Source: CAZKFN01 sp964552035 (GTDB lineage: Bacteria > Bacteroidota > Bacteroidia > Flavobacteriales_E > Vicingaceae). Taken from it: a stretch of 26,031 nt of DNA. Under the pieces are notes generated by a model. The model saw only the letters and a program-made list of their open reading frames with translations, was not told where the DNA came from and did no database searches. Below, piece by piece: positions 15,976-24,840 of this stretch; position 1 is the stretch's first letter; every line of letters starts with the position of its first letter. Where the stretch lies: assembly GCA_964552035.1 (NCBI GenBank), contig CAZKFN010000024.1, positions 1-26,031 of the forward strand, given 5' to 3'. A program made the translations under genes and the position numbers.

Positions 15976-17187
15976 ATGAAATTAAATAAAATAGAAGAAG
16001 CAATCGAGGCCATTAAGAATGGAGAAGTAATCATCGTTGTAGATGATGAAGATAGAGAGAACGAGGGGGATTTTGTTGTTGCTGCAGAAATGATAGATGA
16101 CAAAATTGTTAACTTTATGGCCACCCATGGAAGGGGCTTAATTTGTGCACCTCTTATTGAAGAACGTTGTGATGAATTGGGTTTAGAGTTAATGGTAGAC
16201 AGAAATACAGCAACGTATGAAACCCCTTTTACAGTAACCATTGATTTGATTGGCCATGGAACAACCACTGGGGTCTCTGCCCAGGATAGAGCAAAAACCA
16301 TTAAGGCTTTGGTAGACCCTAAAACCACTGCAGAGGATTTAGGAAGGCCTGGACATATTTTTCCATTAAGAGCAAAGGCTGGAGGAGTTCTACGTAGAGC
16401 TGGGCATACCGAAGCAGCTGTAGATTTAGCAAGGCTTGCAGGCTTTCAACCTGCAGGTGCTATTGTTGAAATTATGAATGAAGATGGCAGCATGGCTAGA
16501 CTTCCAGAACTATTTAAAATAGCTGAAAAATTCAATCTAAAGGTTATTAGTATTGAAGATTTAATCGCCTATAGAATGAGAACTGAAACATTGATTATAA
16601 GACAGGTAGAGGTTCAACTTCCTACTGATTATGGAGATTTTAAACTCATTAATTATACACAAACCACTACAGGTGAAGACCATCTTGCTTTAGTGAAAGG
16701 AGAATGGGAGGAAGATGAAGCAGTTTTAGTGCGAGTTCACTCTTCGTGTATGACTGGTGATATTTTTGGCTCTTGCCGATGTGATTGTGGGCCACAACTT
16801 CATGAAGCTATGCGAATGATTGAAAAAGCAGGTAAAGGAGTAGTGGTATATATGAATCAAGAGGGTAGAGGAATTGGTTTGTTAAATAAATTGAAAGCCT
16901 ATAAACTTCAAGAACAGGGATTGGATACCGTTGAAGCTAATATTAAATTAGGTTTTAAAATGGATCAAAGGGATTATGGAGTTGGAGCTCAAATTATTCG
17001 AGATTTAGGCATTACAAAAATGAGATTAATGACGAACAATCCTACCAAAAGAGCTGCATTGCTAGGCTATGGTTTGGAAATTGTTGAAAATGTTCCTCTT
17101 GAAATAAAGTCTAATAAACACAATAAACTTTACCTAAAAACAAAAAAGGATAAGATGGGACATTTGTTGCATCTTGACGAAGAGTAA
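15976..17187 (+). CDS. ribBA: Bifunctional 3,4-dihydroxy-2-butanone-4-phosphate synthase / GTP cyclohydrolase II
   Basis: A 403-residue fusion that makes both precursors of riboflavin. The N-terminal RibB domain (about 1-200) has the acidic loop DDEDRENEGD (23-32) and RAGHTEAAVDLA with the conserved His. The C-terminal RibA domain (about 205-403) has the zinc cysteines C258, C269 and C271 in SSCMTGDIFGSCRCDCG and the catalytic segment NQEGRGIGL. Both active sites look complete and the length is normal. It is followed after 21 bases by the EEP-domain gene, probably one transcript. No other rib genes are in the window. Confidence 0.96.
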   Translation: MKLNKIEEAIEAIKNGEVIIVVDDEDRENEGDFVVAAEMIDDKIVNFMATHGRGLICAPLIEERCDELGLELMVDRNTATYETPFTVTIDLIGHGTTTGVSAQDRAKTIKALVDPKTTAEDLGRPGHIFPLRAKAGGVLRRAGHTEAAVDLARLAGFQPAGAIVEIMNEDGSMARLPELFKIAEKFNLKVISIEDLIAYRMRTETLIIRQVEVQLPTDYGDFKLINYTQTTTGEDHLALVKGEWEEDEAVLVRVHSSCMTGDIFGSCRCDCGPQLHEAMRMIEKAGKGVVVYMNQEGRGIGLLNKLKAYKLQEQGLDTVEANIKLGFKMDQRDYGVGAQIIRDLGITKMRLMTNNPTKRAALLGYGLEIVENVPLEIKSNKHNKLYLKTKKDKMGHLLHLDEE

Positions 17188-17208
17188 TCTTTTTTAACAA
17201 CAGTTATC

Positions 17209-18303
17209 TTGAAAGGATTTATCCGAAAAATTATTTTTGGGCTTAATTCAATTACCGCCCTATGCTTAATTTTAGCCTATATTTCTCCCTATGTGAATCC
17301 AATTTCATTTTGGCCTATTTCCTTTTTAGGTTTAGCCGCACCCTATTTGATACTTTTTCAATTACTTTTTTTGTTGGTATGGTTGCTGTTAAAAGATAAG
17401 TATATCCTCCTTCCAATAGTTGTTTTATTGCTAGGCTTTCAAACAATTCCTAGGTTTATCCAGATTTTTCCAAAAAAAATTCAAACTACTGAAAAGGGTT
17501 TTAAGGTCATGAGTTTTAATGTAAGGCTCTTTGACTTATACATGTGGACTAAGGAAAAAGAGATGAGAAGTAATATTTTTAAGTTCTTAAAAGAGGAAGA
17601 CCCAGATGTTCTGTGTATTCAGGAATTTTACCATTCCGATGGAACCAAATATGAATTTAATACCATAGATTCCTTAGTCAATATCTTAGAAGCTAAAAAC
17701 TATCATGTGTATTATACTCAAACTCAAAGAGAATTTAACCATTGGGGGATAATAACTTTTAGTAAATATCCCATTGTCAACAAGGGTTTAGTCCCTTTTG
17801 ATGAGGTCTCAGATAATGTTTGCATTTATACAGATATCGTTAAGGGAAAAGACACTTTAAGGCTTTACAATGCACATTTAGCTTCTTTACGTCTTGAACG
17901 AAGAGATTATAAAACCGTTAAAAAAGAACAGGAAGAAGAGTTTTCACCAGATTTTAAAGAAGGGAAAAGGATGCATTCTAAAATAAGAAATGGCTTTAAA
18001 GTTAGAGCATTACAAGCCGATAGTATTCACCAAAGCATAAAAGATTGTTCTTACCCCATTATTTTCTGTGGAGATTTTAATGATACCCCTTCTTCTTATG
18101 CCTATCAAAAAGTTAAAGGTAATTTAGTCGATGCCTTTCAAAAAAGTGGAAAAGGTATGGGGCGAACTTATATTGGAAAGTTGCCTTCTTTTAGAATAGA
18201 TTATATTTTACACGATAAACGTTTTGCTTCTTCTGGATTTATAACTCATGATATTGAACTTTCCGACCATCGACCGATTTCAACTTATTTAAGTTTAGAA
18301 TAA
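17209..18303 (+). CDS. Membrane-anchored endonuclease/exonuclease/phosphatase family protein
   Basis: A 364-residue protein starting with TTG. That start is chosen because MKGFIRKIIFGLN is the usual opening of this Bacteroidota family and no in-frame ATG is near. Residues 9-80 form three hydrophobic helices, so the protein sits in the inner membrane. The catalytic domain (about 95-364) has MSFNVR (101-106), IQEF (137-140, metal Glu139), NAHL (221-224), CGDFND (287-292), DYIL (331-334) and SDHRP (352-356), all the EEP active-site motifs. Substrate could be nucleic acid, phospholipid or another phosphodiester. It probably shares a transcript with ribBA. Its end overlaps the end of the opposite-strand reductase by 19 bases. 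Confidence 0.85.
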   Translation: MKGFIRKIIFGLNSITALCLILAYISPYVNPISFWPISFLGLAAPYLILFQLLFLLVWLLLKDKYILLPIVVLLLGFQTIPRFIQIFPKKIQTTEKGFKVMSFNVRLFDLYMWTKEKEMRSNIFKFLKEEDPDVLCIQEFYHSDGTKYEFNTIDSLVNILEAKNYHVYYTQTQREFNHWGIITFSKYPIVNKGLVPFDEVSDNVCIYTDIVKGKDTLRLYNAHLASLRLERRDYKTVKKEQEEEFSPDFKEGKRMHSKIRNGFKVRALQADSIHQSIKDCSYPIIFCGDFNDTPSSYAYQKVKGNLVDAFQKSGKGMGRTYIGKLPSFRIDYILHDKRFASSGFITHDIELSDHRPISTYLSLE

Positions 18304-18971
18304 TTTTTGCTCAGCTCCTTTAATTCATCGGAATGATATATTTTTTGCTGAGGATTTACTTTGGATAGATAAATCATAGCCTTGGCTAATTCCTCATCGT
18401 ATATTCCTTTATATTTCTTTAGCTTTCCAAGCAGTAAGAATGAAAATAATCGAATAAAAACTTTGCCAATCTCTTCACTCAGTCTAAATTCTTCTCTTTT
18501 TCCCAATAACATAGAAGGTCTTACAATGTATAAGTTATCACCTAAGATGTTTTGCAGCTCTTTTTCTGCTTGACCCTTAGTTCGTAAATAAAAATTGGAA
18601 GAATTGGCACTAGCTCCAACAGATGAAATTAAAACCACTGTTTTAACCTGATATTTTTTAGCCCACAATGCAATCTTTTTGGGATATTCTAAATCAACCT
18701 TCTTAAATGCTTCTTGACTTCCTGCTTTTTTTATTGTTGTGCCTAAGGCAATAAAAATAACATCTACCTGAAAAAGCGAATCGTATTCCTCTAGCTTATC
18801 ATAGTTTATAAGTTGGTGAATACCCTTTGTAGAAAAATTAGCTTCTCTTCTATGGGGTAAAAATACCCTTTTAAAATCTGGATCTTCTTCAAGAAAAGTT
18901 GCAATCTTTTTCCCTACTAAACCTGTTGAACCAAAAACGGTAGCCGTAGTTTTATGCATATTCTCATCCAT
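18285..18971 (-). CDS. NAD(P)-binding atypical short-chain dehydrogenase/reductase
   Basis: A 228-residue Rossmann-fold protein. TVFGSTGLVGKKI (11-23) is the GxTGxxG dinucleotide loop, and VLISSVGASANSSNFYLRTK contains the SSVG strand end and a YxxxK pair (Y-LRT-K). RPSMLLGKREEFR follows as in the HTATIP2/YbjT-like atypical SDRs. Family members act as small oxidoreductases or as NADPH-sensing proteins; no substrate can be assigned. Met5 is an alternative start. It is divergent from the TPR gene and convergent with the EEP gene. Confidence 0.8.
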   Translation of the reverse strand: MDENMHKTTATVFGSTGLVGKKIATFLEEDPDFKRVFLPHRREANFSTKGIHQLINYDKLEEYDSLFQVDVIFIALGTTIKKAGSQEAFKKVDLEYPKKIALWAKKYQVKTVVLISSVGASANSSNFYLRTKGQAEKELQNILGDNLYIVRPSMLLGKREEFRLSEEIGKVFIRLFSFLLLGKLKKYKGIYDEELAKAMIYLSKVNPQQKIYHSDELKELSKNYSKLK

Positions 18972-18992
18972 TCTATTTTCTTATGAATTATT

Positions 18993-19025
18993 TTGACTTT
19001 ATGTAAAACAATACAATTACCTTTA
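18993..19025 (+). promoter_or_regulatory. Promoter for the TPR gene
   Basis: TTTTG (TTG at 18993-18995), 22-base spacer, TACCTTTA (19018-19025). It places the transcript start near 19030 and supports the ATG at 19041 over the earlier in-frame TTG at 18993. Confidence 0.4.
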
Positions 19026-19040
19026 AGTTTTATAAGATTA

Positions 19041-19637
19041 ATGGAAGATATAAAAAGATTTGAAAAGGGGATTGCTTTATTAAAAGCAGAAAAGTTTAAA
19101 GAAGCTTTAGTAGTTTTTAATGACTTAATTGAAGATTTTCCCAATTCTGCTGATTGTTGGAGTGAGAGGGGAGTAGTTCACTTTCATTTAAACAATAGAA
19201 AGGAAGCTTTAGCAGATATGGATAAAGCAGTGAATATAGAGCCTCTTAAGAGTTATAGGTATTCCTCGAGAGCTTATATAAGAGGGCATTATGGAATGGC
19301 TTCTGAAGCAATTGAAGATTATAAAAAAGCTATAGAATTAGATCCTGAAGATGCTATCGCATATAATAACTTAGGCTTGCTTGAGGAGCGATTAGGTTAT
19401 AAAGAAATTGCTAAACAGCGTTTTGAGATTGCAGACCATTTACAAGATGGAACTCTTATGGGGAGTCAAAAACAAGATAAAGTACAAGGAACACCCATTG
19501 ATTCTAGGAATATTCAAAAAGAGATTGATGAGAAAAGGGAGAATCGTTCGGTGTGGTCTGTTTTAAAAACCTTATCAACCAAGGAGGGTAGGGCATCTTT
19601 TAAAAGGTTTTTAAAATCTGGCTTCAAGGAGCATTAG
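19041..19637 (+). CDS. Tetratricopeptide repeat protein
   Basis: A 198-residue protein. The frame is open from TTG at 18993, but that codon overlaps the promoter -33 element and adds an unlikely 16 residues, so the ATG at 19041 is chosen. About four tandem TPR units occupy residues 3-135, with the usual spacing of small residues (for example AYIRGHYGMASEAIEDYKKA and AYNNLGLLEERLGY). The tail (about 140-198) is charged and unstructured-looking. There is no signal peptide, so it is cytoplasmic. TPRs bind other proteins; the partner is unknown. It converges on the YdjM-type gene with only 2 bases between the stops. Confidence 0.85.
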   Translation: MEDIKRFEKGIALLKAEKFKEALVVFNDLIEDFPNSADCWSERGVVHFHLNNRKEALADMDKAVNIEPLKSYRYSSRAYIRGHYGMASEAIEDYKKAIELDPEDAIAYNNLGLLEERLGYKEIAKQRFEIADHLQDGTLMGSQKQDKVQGTPIDSRNIQKEIDEKRENRSVWSVLKTLSTKEGRASFKRFLKSGFKEH

Positions 19638-19639
19638 CA

Positions 19640-20650
19640 TTAGCCTTCCCAAATTCTTTTCCACAAGTTACTCATAGCTGCTTTTGAATCTTTAAAGGAT
19701 TTTTCTTTTTCTGTAATTTTAATTCCGTCTTTCGTAGATTGTATCACATAAGTAAAAGCCCATTCCTTATTTTTTTCATCAAAAGAATCCAACATTCCAA
19801 ACCTTAAATCATGCATGTAAATCCCATTTTCAGCCTTTTCAATGATGTATTGTCCACGAGTTAGGAAGATTAAACGCTCTACTTGCTTATTGTTTCTATA
19901 CGGATTTAAGAGTTCTTTGTTTTTTGGAAAGCTTCTTAACTTCAAGGTTTTAGAGGAATCAAAGAGACCATAATATCCAATATCAAAACGGTCTTCCTTT
20001 TCTATGTTGAACGTCCATAAAACTATATTTAAAGGGGTAGGTCTGCTGTTAAAATCAACATATTCTATATTATTTTCCTTCAATTGCTTTTCGAATTGTT
20101 GGTTGACATACCCTTTAAAGATTAGGGCAAGAAATAAATAAGAAGTGCTATAAATTAATCCGATTTTATTCCATTTTCTTCTGGATTTACTTTTTTTATT
20201 CAGTGTCAATACCATGATGAGACAGAATAAGAAGGGAATGGTATATAAAGGGTCAATTACAAAAATGGATTGTAGGCTTATCCTCCAATCTAAGGGCCAA
20301 AAAAGGCGAGTGCCCCAGGTGGTAAATATGTCTAAAAGAGGGTGGGTAAAAATGGACCAAAACATCAGTTGCGTCCAACCCCAACTGTTGGTTTCTTTTT
20401 TATTTTTATAGATTTTATGAATAAGAAAGCCCAGTATAGGAGCAATAAGTATGGCAAAAACAATAGAATGACTAAATCCTCTGTGAATGTCCAGATAGCT
20501 CACCGTATTGAGAAATTTTCCTAAAACAGCATCGAGATCGGGGATAGTTCCTCCAATCGCGCCCCATAAAACAGCTTTATTTCCAACTCTCTTACCCAGT
20601 ACGGCTTCGCCAACTGCTCCGCCTAAAACAATTTGTGTTAGAGAATCCAA
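19640..20650 (-). CDS. YdjM-type inner-membrane metal-dependent hydrolase
   Basis: A 336-residue protein of the LexA-regulated YdjM/DUF457 family. The conserved metal-binding positions are visible: PDLD (D38, D40), HRGFSH (H56, H61) and THPLLDIFTTWG (H103, D107). Several hydrophobic helices lie in residues 1-180, and a roughly 150-residue soluble C-terminal part follows. The family is annotated as metal-dependent hydrolases of unknown substrate in the inner membrane. It is the last gene of a probable operon after cyclophilin and DUF3127, with a 10-base gap. Confidence 0.85.
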   Translation of the reverse strand: MDSLTQIVLGGAVGEAVLGKRVGNKAVLWGAIGGTIPDLDAVLGKFLNTVSYLDIHRGFSHSIVFAILIAPILGFLIHKIYKNKKETNSWGWTQLMFWSIFTHPLLDIFTTWGTRLFWPLDWRISLQSIFVIDPLYTIPFLFCLIMVLTLNKKSKSRRKWNKIGLIYSTSYLFLALIFKGYVNQQFEKQLKENNIEYVDFNSRPTPLNIVLWTFNIEKEDRFDIGYYGLFDSSKTLKLRSFPKNKELLNPYRNNKQVERLIFLTRGQYIIEKAENGIYMHDLRFGMLDSFDEKNKEWAFTYVIQSTKDGIKITEKEKSFKDSKAAMSNLWKRIWEG

Positions 20651-20660
20651 TTCCTATGAA

Positions 20661-21032
20661 TTAAAACGGGAGATCATCCTCTTCTTCATCCTCAGATAAA
20701 AAATCTACAGGCGGTTCGGTTGGTGGTGGAGGCACGCTGCCTGGTGCTTCATTGCCCACGCTGTCAATTTTCCATGCATCGATGTTGTGATACCATTTTC
20801 CATTAAATTCCCTAGAAGAAATGTTAAAACTTACTTCGACCACGCTACCTTCTCTATAGTTTTTCAACATTTCTATTTTTTCTTCCCCAAAAAGACTAAA
20901 GCATACTTCCGGATTAAATTGCGCACCTGTATCTACAATAAAACTTTGTTTTTGCCAAGCTCGACCAGCTTTGCTTGTTCCACTTTCTATGGGGAGAATT
21001 CGATTAATTGTTCCTTTTACTTTTAAGCTCAT
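20661..21032 (-). CDS. DUF3127 protein with SSB-like acidic tail
   Basis: A 123-residue protein. Residues 1-95 match DUF3127, a Bacteroidota family with an OB-like look (MSLKVKGTINRILP, GRAWQKQSFIV, FSLFGEEKIEML, VEVSFNISSREFNGKWYHNIDAWKI). A Pro-rich linker (about 97-110) leads to an acidic end DEEEDDLPF (115-123). That end closely resembles the DDDIPF tip of single-stranded DNA-binding protein, which docks repair and replication enzymes. Single-strand binding is therefore a plausible inference, not established here. It begins 5 bases after the cyclophilin stop, so the two are co-transcribed. Confidence 0.82.
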   Translation of the reverse strand: MSLKVKGTINRILPIESGTSKAGRAWQKQSFIVDTGAQFNPEVCFSLFGEEKIEMLKNYREGSVVEVSFNISSREFNGKWYHNIDAWKIDSVGNEAPGSVPPPPTEPPVDFLSEDEEEDDLPF

Positions 21033-21037
21033 TTTTA

Positions 21038-21472
21038 CTATTCTTCTATTATTTCTATGCTGTTTATTTTATCTCCTTGTTTTATTTCATCAATTACTTC
21101 TACTCCTTGAGTTACTTTCCCAAAGCAAGTATGATTTCTATCTAAATGAGCCGTATTTGTTCTGCTATGGCAAATAAAAAACTGAGAACCTCCAGTATTC
21201 CTACCCGCATGGGCCATAGACAGAACTCCTCTATCATGGAATTGATTATCCCCATCCAACTCGCAGTCTATGCTATATCCTGGGCCACCAGTTCCCGTTC
21301 CATGAGGACAACCAGCTTGTACTACAAAGTCGGGAATCACCCTATGGAAAGTTAGGCCATTATAAAATCCTTCTTTGGATAGTTTGACAAAGTTTTCTAC
21401 AGTTTTAGGAGCATCTTTCTCATAAAACTCAATGAGCATCTCTCCTTTATCTGTTATCATTTTTGCTTTCAT
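21038..21472 (-). CDS. Cyclophilin-type peptidyl-prolyl cis-trans isomerase
   Basis: A 144-residue single-domain cyclophilin without a signal peptide, so cytoplasmic. FHRVIPDFVVQAG holds the catalytic Arg, Phe and Gln; GGSQFFICH and the later HLDRNHTCFGKV are the other family blocks. It catalyses proline isomerisation during folding. It is the first gene of a probable three-gene operon with DUF3127 and the YdjM-type protein. A perfect -7 element lies 23 bases upstream. Confidence 0.93.
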   Translation of the reverse strand: MKAKMITDKGEMLIEFYEKDAPKTVENFVKLSKEGFYNGLTFHRVIPDFVVQAGCPHGTGTGGPGYSIDCELDGDNQFHDRGVLSMAHAGRNTGGSQFFICHSRTNTAHLDRNHTCFGKVTQGVEVIDEIKQGDKINSIEIIEE

Positions 21473-21495
21473 GTTTCTATTTAAAAAATGGTTGG

Positions 21496-21503
21496 CAAAG
21501 ATA
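21496..21503 (-). promoter_or_regulatory. -7 promoter element for the cyclophilin operon
   Basis: Minus-strand TATCTTTG (21503-21496), a perfect TAnnTTTG match 23 bases before the ATG at 21472. The spacer 21473-21736 holds no other feature I can support. Confidence 0.5.
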
Positions 21504-21736
21504 GTAAAAGAGAAGCAATTTTCTATTTTATTCTATCTTCTAAAAGAGGAGGGAATCTGCTGAAATAGTTTTTTAAACTACTAGAATAATTTTTCAATTT
21601 AGATGTTATATGTAAAGATGTAGATCTTTAAATTTACAAGAGTCTCTATTTTTATAAACATTTTTTAAAGAGAAGAAGTACATTTACAATAAAACATATA
21701 CTTTAGCGTATTCTTTTGGGTTTATCCTATTTATTT

Positions 21737-22788
21737 ATGAAGCGATACTTTTCATTTTTTATAATACTACTCCTTACCTTCAGTGAATTGAGTGCTCAGC
21801 TGGGAGGAAGTAGTATTTATCAATTTGTCAACTTAAGTAGTTCTGCACGTGTGGCGGCTATGGGTGGAAGTCAAATTGCAGTTAAAGATGACGATGTTTT
21901 TTTAGGGATAGATAATCCTGCACTCCTCAATAAAAAAATGAGCAATAAAGTTGGCCTTTCTTATGTGAGCTATTTAGCAGATATCAATTACGGAACTGCT
22001 ACTTATGCTTATGATTTTGAAGAAATAGGCACCTTTAATTTAGGAGTAAAATACATGGATTATGGGAAGTTTATAGAGTTTGATCAATCGGGTCAAGAAG
22101 TTGGGGACTTTACAGCAGGAGAATATGCTTTTATTGTGGGGTATGGAAAAGAGGTGGACAGCAATTTTTCTATTGGGGTCAACTTAAAAACCATTTATTC
22201 TTCCTTTTACGACAATACTTCCATAGGTTTTTTAGCTGATGTGGGAATGCTCTATCAGTTTGTTGAACAAGATTTAACCTTTGCGCTTTTAGGTAAAAAT
22301 ATTGGGGCACAACTAACGACCTATTCAGAAAGTGCAGGGAGAGAAAAAATGCCTTTTGAAATTCAATTTGCGCTTACTAAACGTTTAGATAAAGTTCCTA
22401 TTCGGCTTGGTTTATTGTTTCAACATGTACAAAAATGGGATTTAACTAATGAAAATCCCAACCNNNNNNNNNNAAATCCTCTATTTTTGGTTTAGATGAC
22501 CAAAATGAGAAGGAAAATAAAAGCGAATTTTTTGAAAATTTGGGAAAGCATTTGGTTTTTAATGCTGAATTTTTATTGACTGAAAATTTTAATGTGAGAT
22601 TGGGTTATAATTATTTGAGAAGGTCGGAGTTAAAAGTTGAGGAAAAATTAGGAACCATTGGAATAAGTTGGGGATTTGGAATGAGAGTTTCTAAATTTCA
22701 TTTGAGCTTTGCTCGTTCTGCTTATCATCAATCTGCTTCAACCAATACTTTTTCTGTTTCTACAAATATTTCTGATTTTTTCAATTAA
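21737..22788 (+). CDS. porQ: Type IX secretion system protein PorQ, split by an assembly gap
   Basis: The ATG at 21737 opens a signal peptide (residues 1-20, ending LSAQ) followed by the PorQ opening GGSSIYQFVNLSSSARVAAMGG and NPALLN. The rest is a barrel-like outer-membrane sequence. A run of 10 N at 22464-22473 interrupts the gene. After it the same protein continues in another frame (from AAA at 22474, SSIFGLDDQNEKENK...) to the stop at 22786-22788. PorQ is needed for surface attachment of type IX cargo. The frame is open from TTG at 21716, but ATG 21737 gives the signal peptide. Summed length is near the usual 340-350 residues. cmk follows after 9 bases. Confidence 0.85.
22464..22473. other. 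Assembly gap (10 N) inside porQ
   Basis: Ten undetermined bases. The porQ frame before and after is restored only if the real gap length leaves remainder 2 on division by 3 (for example 8 or 11), so the ten N are a placeholder. Confidence 0.95.
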
Positions 22789-22797
22789 TTTGGCAAA

Positions 22798-23490
22798 ATG
22801 AAACCCATTATCATTGCAATTGACGGTTATTCTTCCTGTGGTAAAAGTACTCTAGCTAAAGCCATAGCAGAACGATTAAATTATGCCTATATGGATACAG
22901 GTGCCATGTACCGTACGGTGACTTTATTTCTTTTACGTCAAAGAATTGCAGTAGAAGACTGCTCAGAAATGCAAATAAATGCGCTCATGGATCAAATTGA
23001 TATTCAGTTTAAGAAAGACGAAAATTCCAATGAAAACATTACTTTGTTAAATGGGGAAGAGGTAGAAACTGAAATTCGGGGAAAAGCAGTTTCAGATGCG
23101 GTGAGTTCGGTTGCTCAAAATAAATTTATAAGAAAGAGAATGCTGGATTTACAAAGGAAGGCTGGAGAGAATAAAAAAATAGTAATGGATGGTAGGGATA
23201 TAGGAACATCGGTATTTCCCGACGCTGACTTAAAAATATTTATGACTGCCGATGAATCTATTCGAGCTAAAAGACGATTTAAAGAGCTTCAAGCTAAAGG
23301 AATAACAGAAGTGAGCTATGAGGAGGTTTATGAAAACCTAAGATTAAGGGATAAAAACGATACTGAAAGGGTTGAAAACCCTCTAAGAAAAGCAGTAGAT
23401 GCAGTTTTATTAGATAATTCCTACCTCAATCAGGAAGAACAACTGGATTTTGTTTTGACGCTGCTTAAAGAGCGATTTGATTTATCCTAA
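22798..23490 (+). CDS. cmk: Cytidylate kinase ((d)CMP kinase)
   Basis: A 230-residue nucleotide kinase that phosphorylates CMP and dCMP with ATP. The P-loop GYSSCGKST (10-18), MDTGAMYRT (32-40) and MDGRDIGTSVFPDADLK are all cmk hallmarks, and RRFKEL then LRLRDKNDTER form the lid region. Length is normal. It follows porQ after 9 bases, an arrangement I recall from other Bacteroidota. Its end overlaps the end of ispH on the opposite strand by 4 bases. Confidence 0.95.
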   Translation: MKPIIIAIDGYSSCGKSTLAKAIAERLNYAYMDTGAMYRTVTLFLLRQRIAVEDCSEMQINALMDQIDIQFKKDENSNENITLLNGEEVETEIRGKAVSDAVSSVAQNKFIRKRMLDLQRKAGENKKIVMDGRDIGTSVFPDADLKIFMTADESIRAKRRFKELQAKGITEVSYEEVYENLRLRDKNDTERVENPLRKAVDAVLLDNSYLNQEEQLDFVLTLLKERFDLS

Positions 23491-24713
23491 TTTTCTATAA
23501 ATTGATTTAACACCATCTCTTTAGTGATGCTGGTATTAAAGTAGCTAAGAATCTTTTCTAAAACTTCATCAACTAAAGCATCTGGACAAGAAGCACCAGA
23601 GGAAAGTATAATTTTTAAGGGCTTCTTTTTAGGGAGATAATTATCGGTTGTTAAGTGTTTTTTATTTTGATAATCGTAGTGATTAATTATAGTACTCGAT
23701 TTAATTTCATCAGCGCCAGAAATAAAGAAGGTCGGAAGTTTTTCTTCACATAACTCCACTAAATGAGAGGTATTCGAACTGTTATACCCTCCAACAACTA
23801 TGGCGATATCAGCATCTGCTTCTAATAATCCATAAGTTGCCCTTTGGTTATCGTTGGTAGCATAGCATAAAGTATCTCTCGTATCAGCGAAATGCATATT
23901 GAGGTTATCGTTTCCAAACTTCTCTATCATAATGTTTTTGAAATAATCAGCGATCCCTTGTGTTTCAGAAGCTAGCATGGTAGTTTGGTTGACAACACCT
24001 ACTTTATTCAGGTGAATTTTTGGATCAAAATCTTCTGAAATTCTATCTCCAAAGAAATCGTGAAATACTTCTAAACTAACTTTACCTAAAATATAATCAC
24101 CTAAAACTCTAGCTTCATCAAAGTCTCGAATCACTATGGAGCGAGCATATCTAGAAGAGTGAGAAAAGGTTGCTCTTGTTTCTTCGTGTCTTTGTTTTCC
24201 GTGAATAATAACCGTATATCCTTTTTCACCGAGTTTTTGAGATTGCCTCCATACTTTAGTCACAAAGGGACAAGTGGTATTGTACTCTTCAAGTTGGATT
24301 CCCTTAGCTTTTAAAATGTTTTCTATTTCTATGGTAGTTCCAAAAGCAGGAATTAATACCACGTCATCTGCATTTAATTCATTCCAAGAAATGAATTGTT
24401 TTCCATGGGTATCCATGATAAATTGTATGCCCATTTTTTGTAGGTCGGCATTTACTGCGGGGTTGTGAATCATTTGACTTAAAAGGAAAATGCGTTTACC
24501 AGGATTGTTTTCAACAGCTCTATAAGCTATTTCTATAGCGTTTTCAACCCCATAACAAAATCCAAAATGTCGAGCAATTAGGAATTTTACCTCTCCAAAA
24601 TCAAGGGTAGTGGGAGTAAAATCCTTTTTACGGGGGTCCATTATTTTTCTACTGTCTTTTATTTGTGAAATAAAAGAGCTTCTATATGTTTTAGGTATAT
24701 CAAATTCTTTCAT
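23487..24713 (-). CDS. ispH: 4-hydroxy-3-methylbut-2-enyl diphosphate reductase IspH
   Basis: A 408-residue iron-sulfur enzyme, the last step of the MEP isoprenoid pathway, giving IPP and DMAPP. The three cluster cysteines are in GFCYGVENA (C53), NTTCPFV (C148) and SGASCPD (about residue 375). HEETRATFSHS is the substrate-binding His/Glu/Thr block. It is about 90 residues longer than E. coli IspH, as in the long subgroup found in Bacteroidota and cyanobacteria. It is divergent from rpsA and has its own -7 element. Confidence 0.94.
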   Translation of the reverse strand: MKEFDIPKTYRSSFISQIKDSRKIMDPRKKDFTPTTLDFGEVKFLIARHFGFCYGVENAIEIAYRAVENNPGKRIFLLSQMIHNPAVNADLQKMGIQFIMDTHGKQFISWNELNADDVVLIPAFGTTIEIENILKAKGIQLEEYNTTCPFVTKVWRQSQKLGEKGYTVIIHGKQRHEETRATFSHSSRYARSIVIRDFDEARVLGDYILGKVSLEVFHDFFGDRISEDFDPKIHLNKVGVVNQTTMLASETQGIADYFKNIMIEKFGNDNLNMHFADTRDTLCYATNDNQRATYGLLEADADIAIVVGGYNSSNTSHLVELCEEKLPTFFISGADEIKSSTIINHYDYQNKKHLTTDNYLPKKKPLKIILSSGASCPDALVDEVLEKILSYFNTSITKEMVLNQFIEN

Positions 24714-24731
24714 AATAATTACTTCTATCTA

Positions 24732-24739
24732 CAAAGTTA
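24732..24739 (-). promoter_or_regulatory. -7 promoter element for ispH
   Basis: Minus-strand TAACTTTG (24739-24732), a perfect match, 18 bases before the ispH ATG. Confidence 0.5.
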
Positions 24740-24817
24740 CGAATAGATGTTTAGGGGGTTAAAGAATAAGAAAAATAAATTTAAAGTATCATATGTATTT
24801 TAAAGCTGAATTTTTCT

Positions 24818-24825
24818 TACCTTTG
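24818..24825 (+). promoter_or_regulatory. -7 promoter element for rpsA
   Basis: TACCTTTG followed by CACC, a perfect match. It predicts a transcript start near 24831 and an untranslated leader of about 95 bases before the rpsA ATG. Confidence 0.55.
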
Positions 24826-24840
24826 CACCCTCAAAAAATA

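Noticed and set aside
15915..16328. 137-codon minus-strand frame
   Set aside because: Lies antisense over the start of ribBA and its product is low-complexity Ser/Ile/Thr; a shadow of the real gene.
18993..19040. TTG at 18993 as start of the TPR gene
   Set aside because: Overlaps the likely -33 element; ATG at 19041 fits the promoter and the protein better.
20214..20699. Three short plus-strand frames
   Set aside because: Antisense to the YdjM-type gene; products have no coherent pattern.
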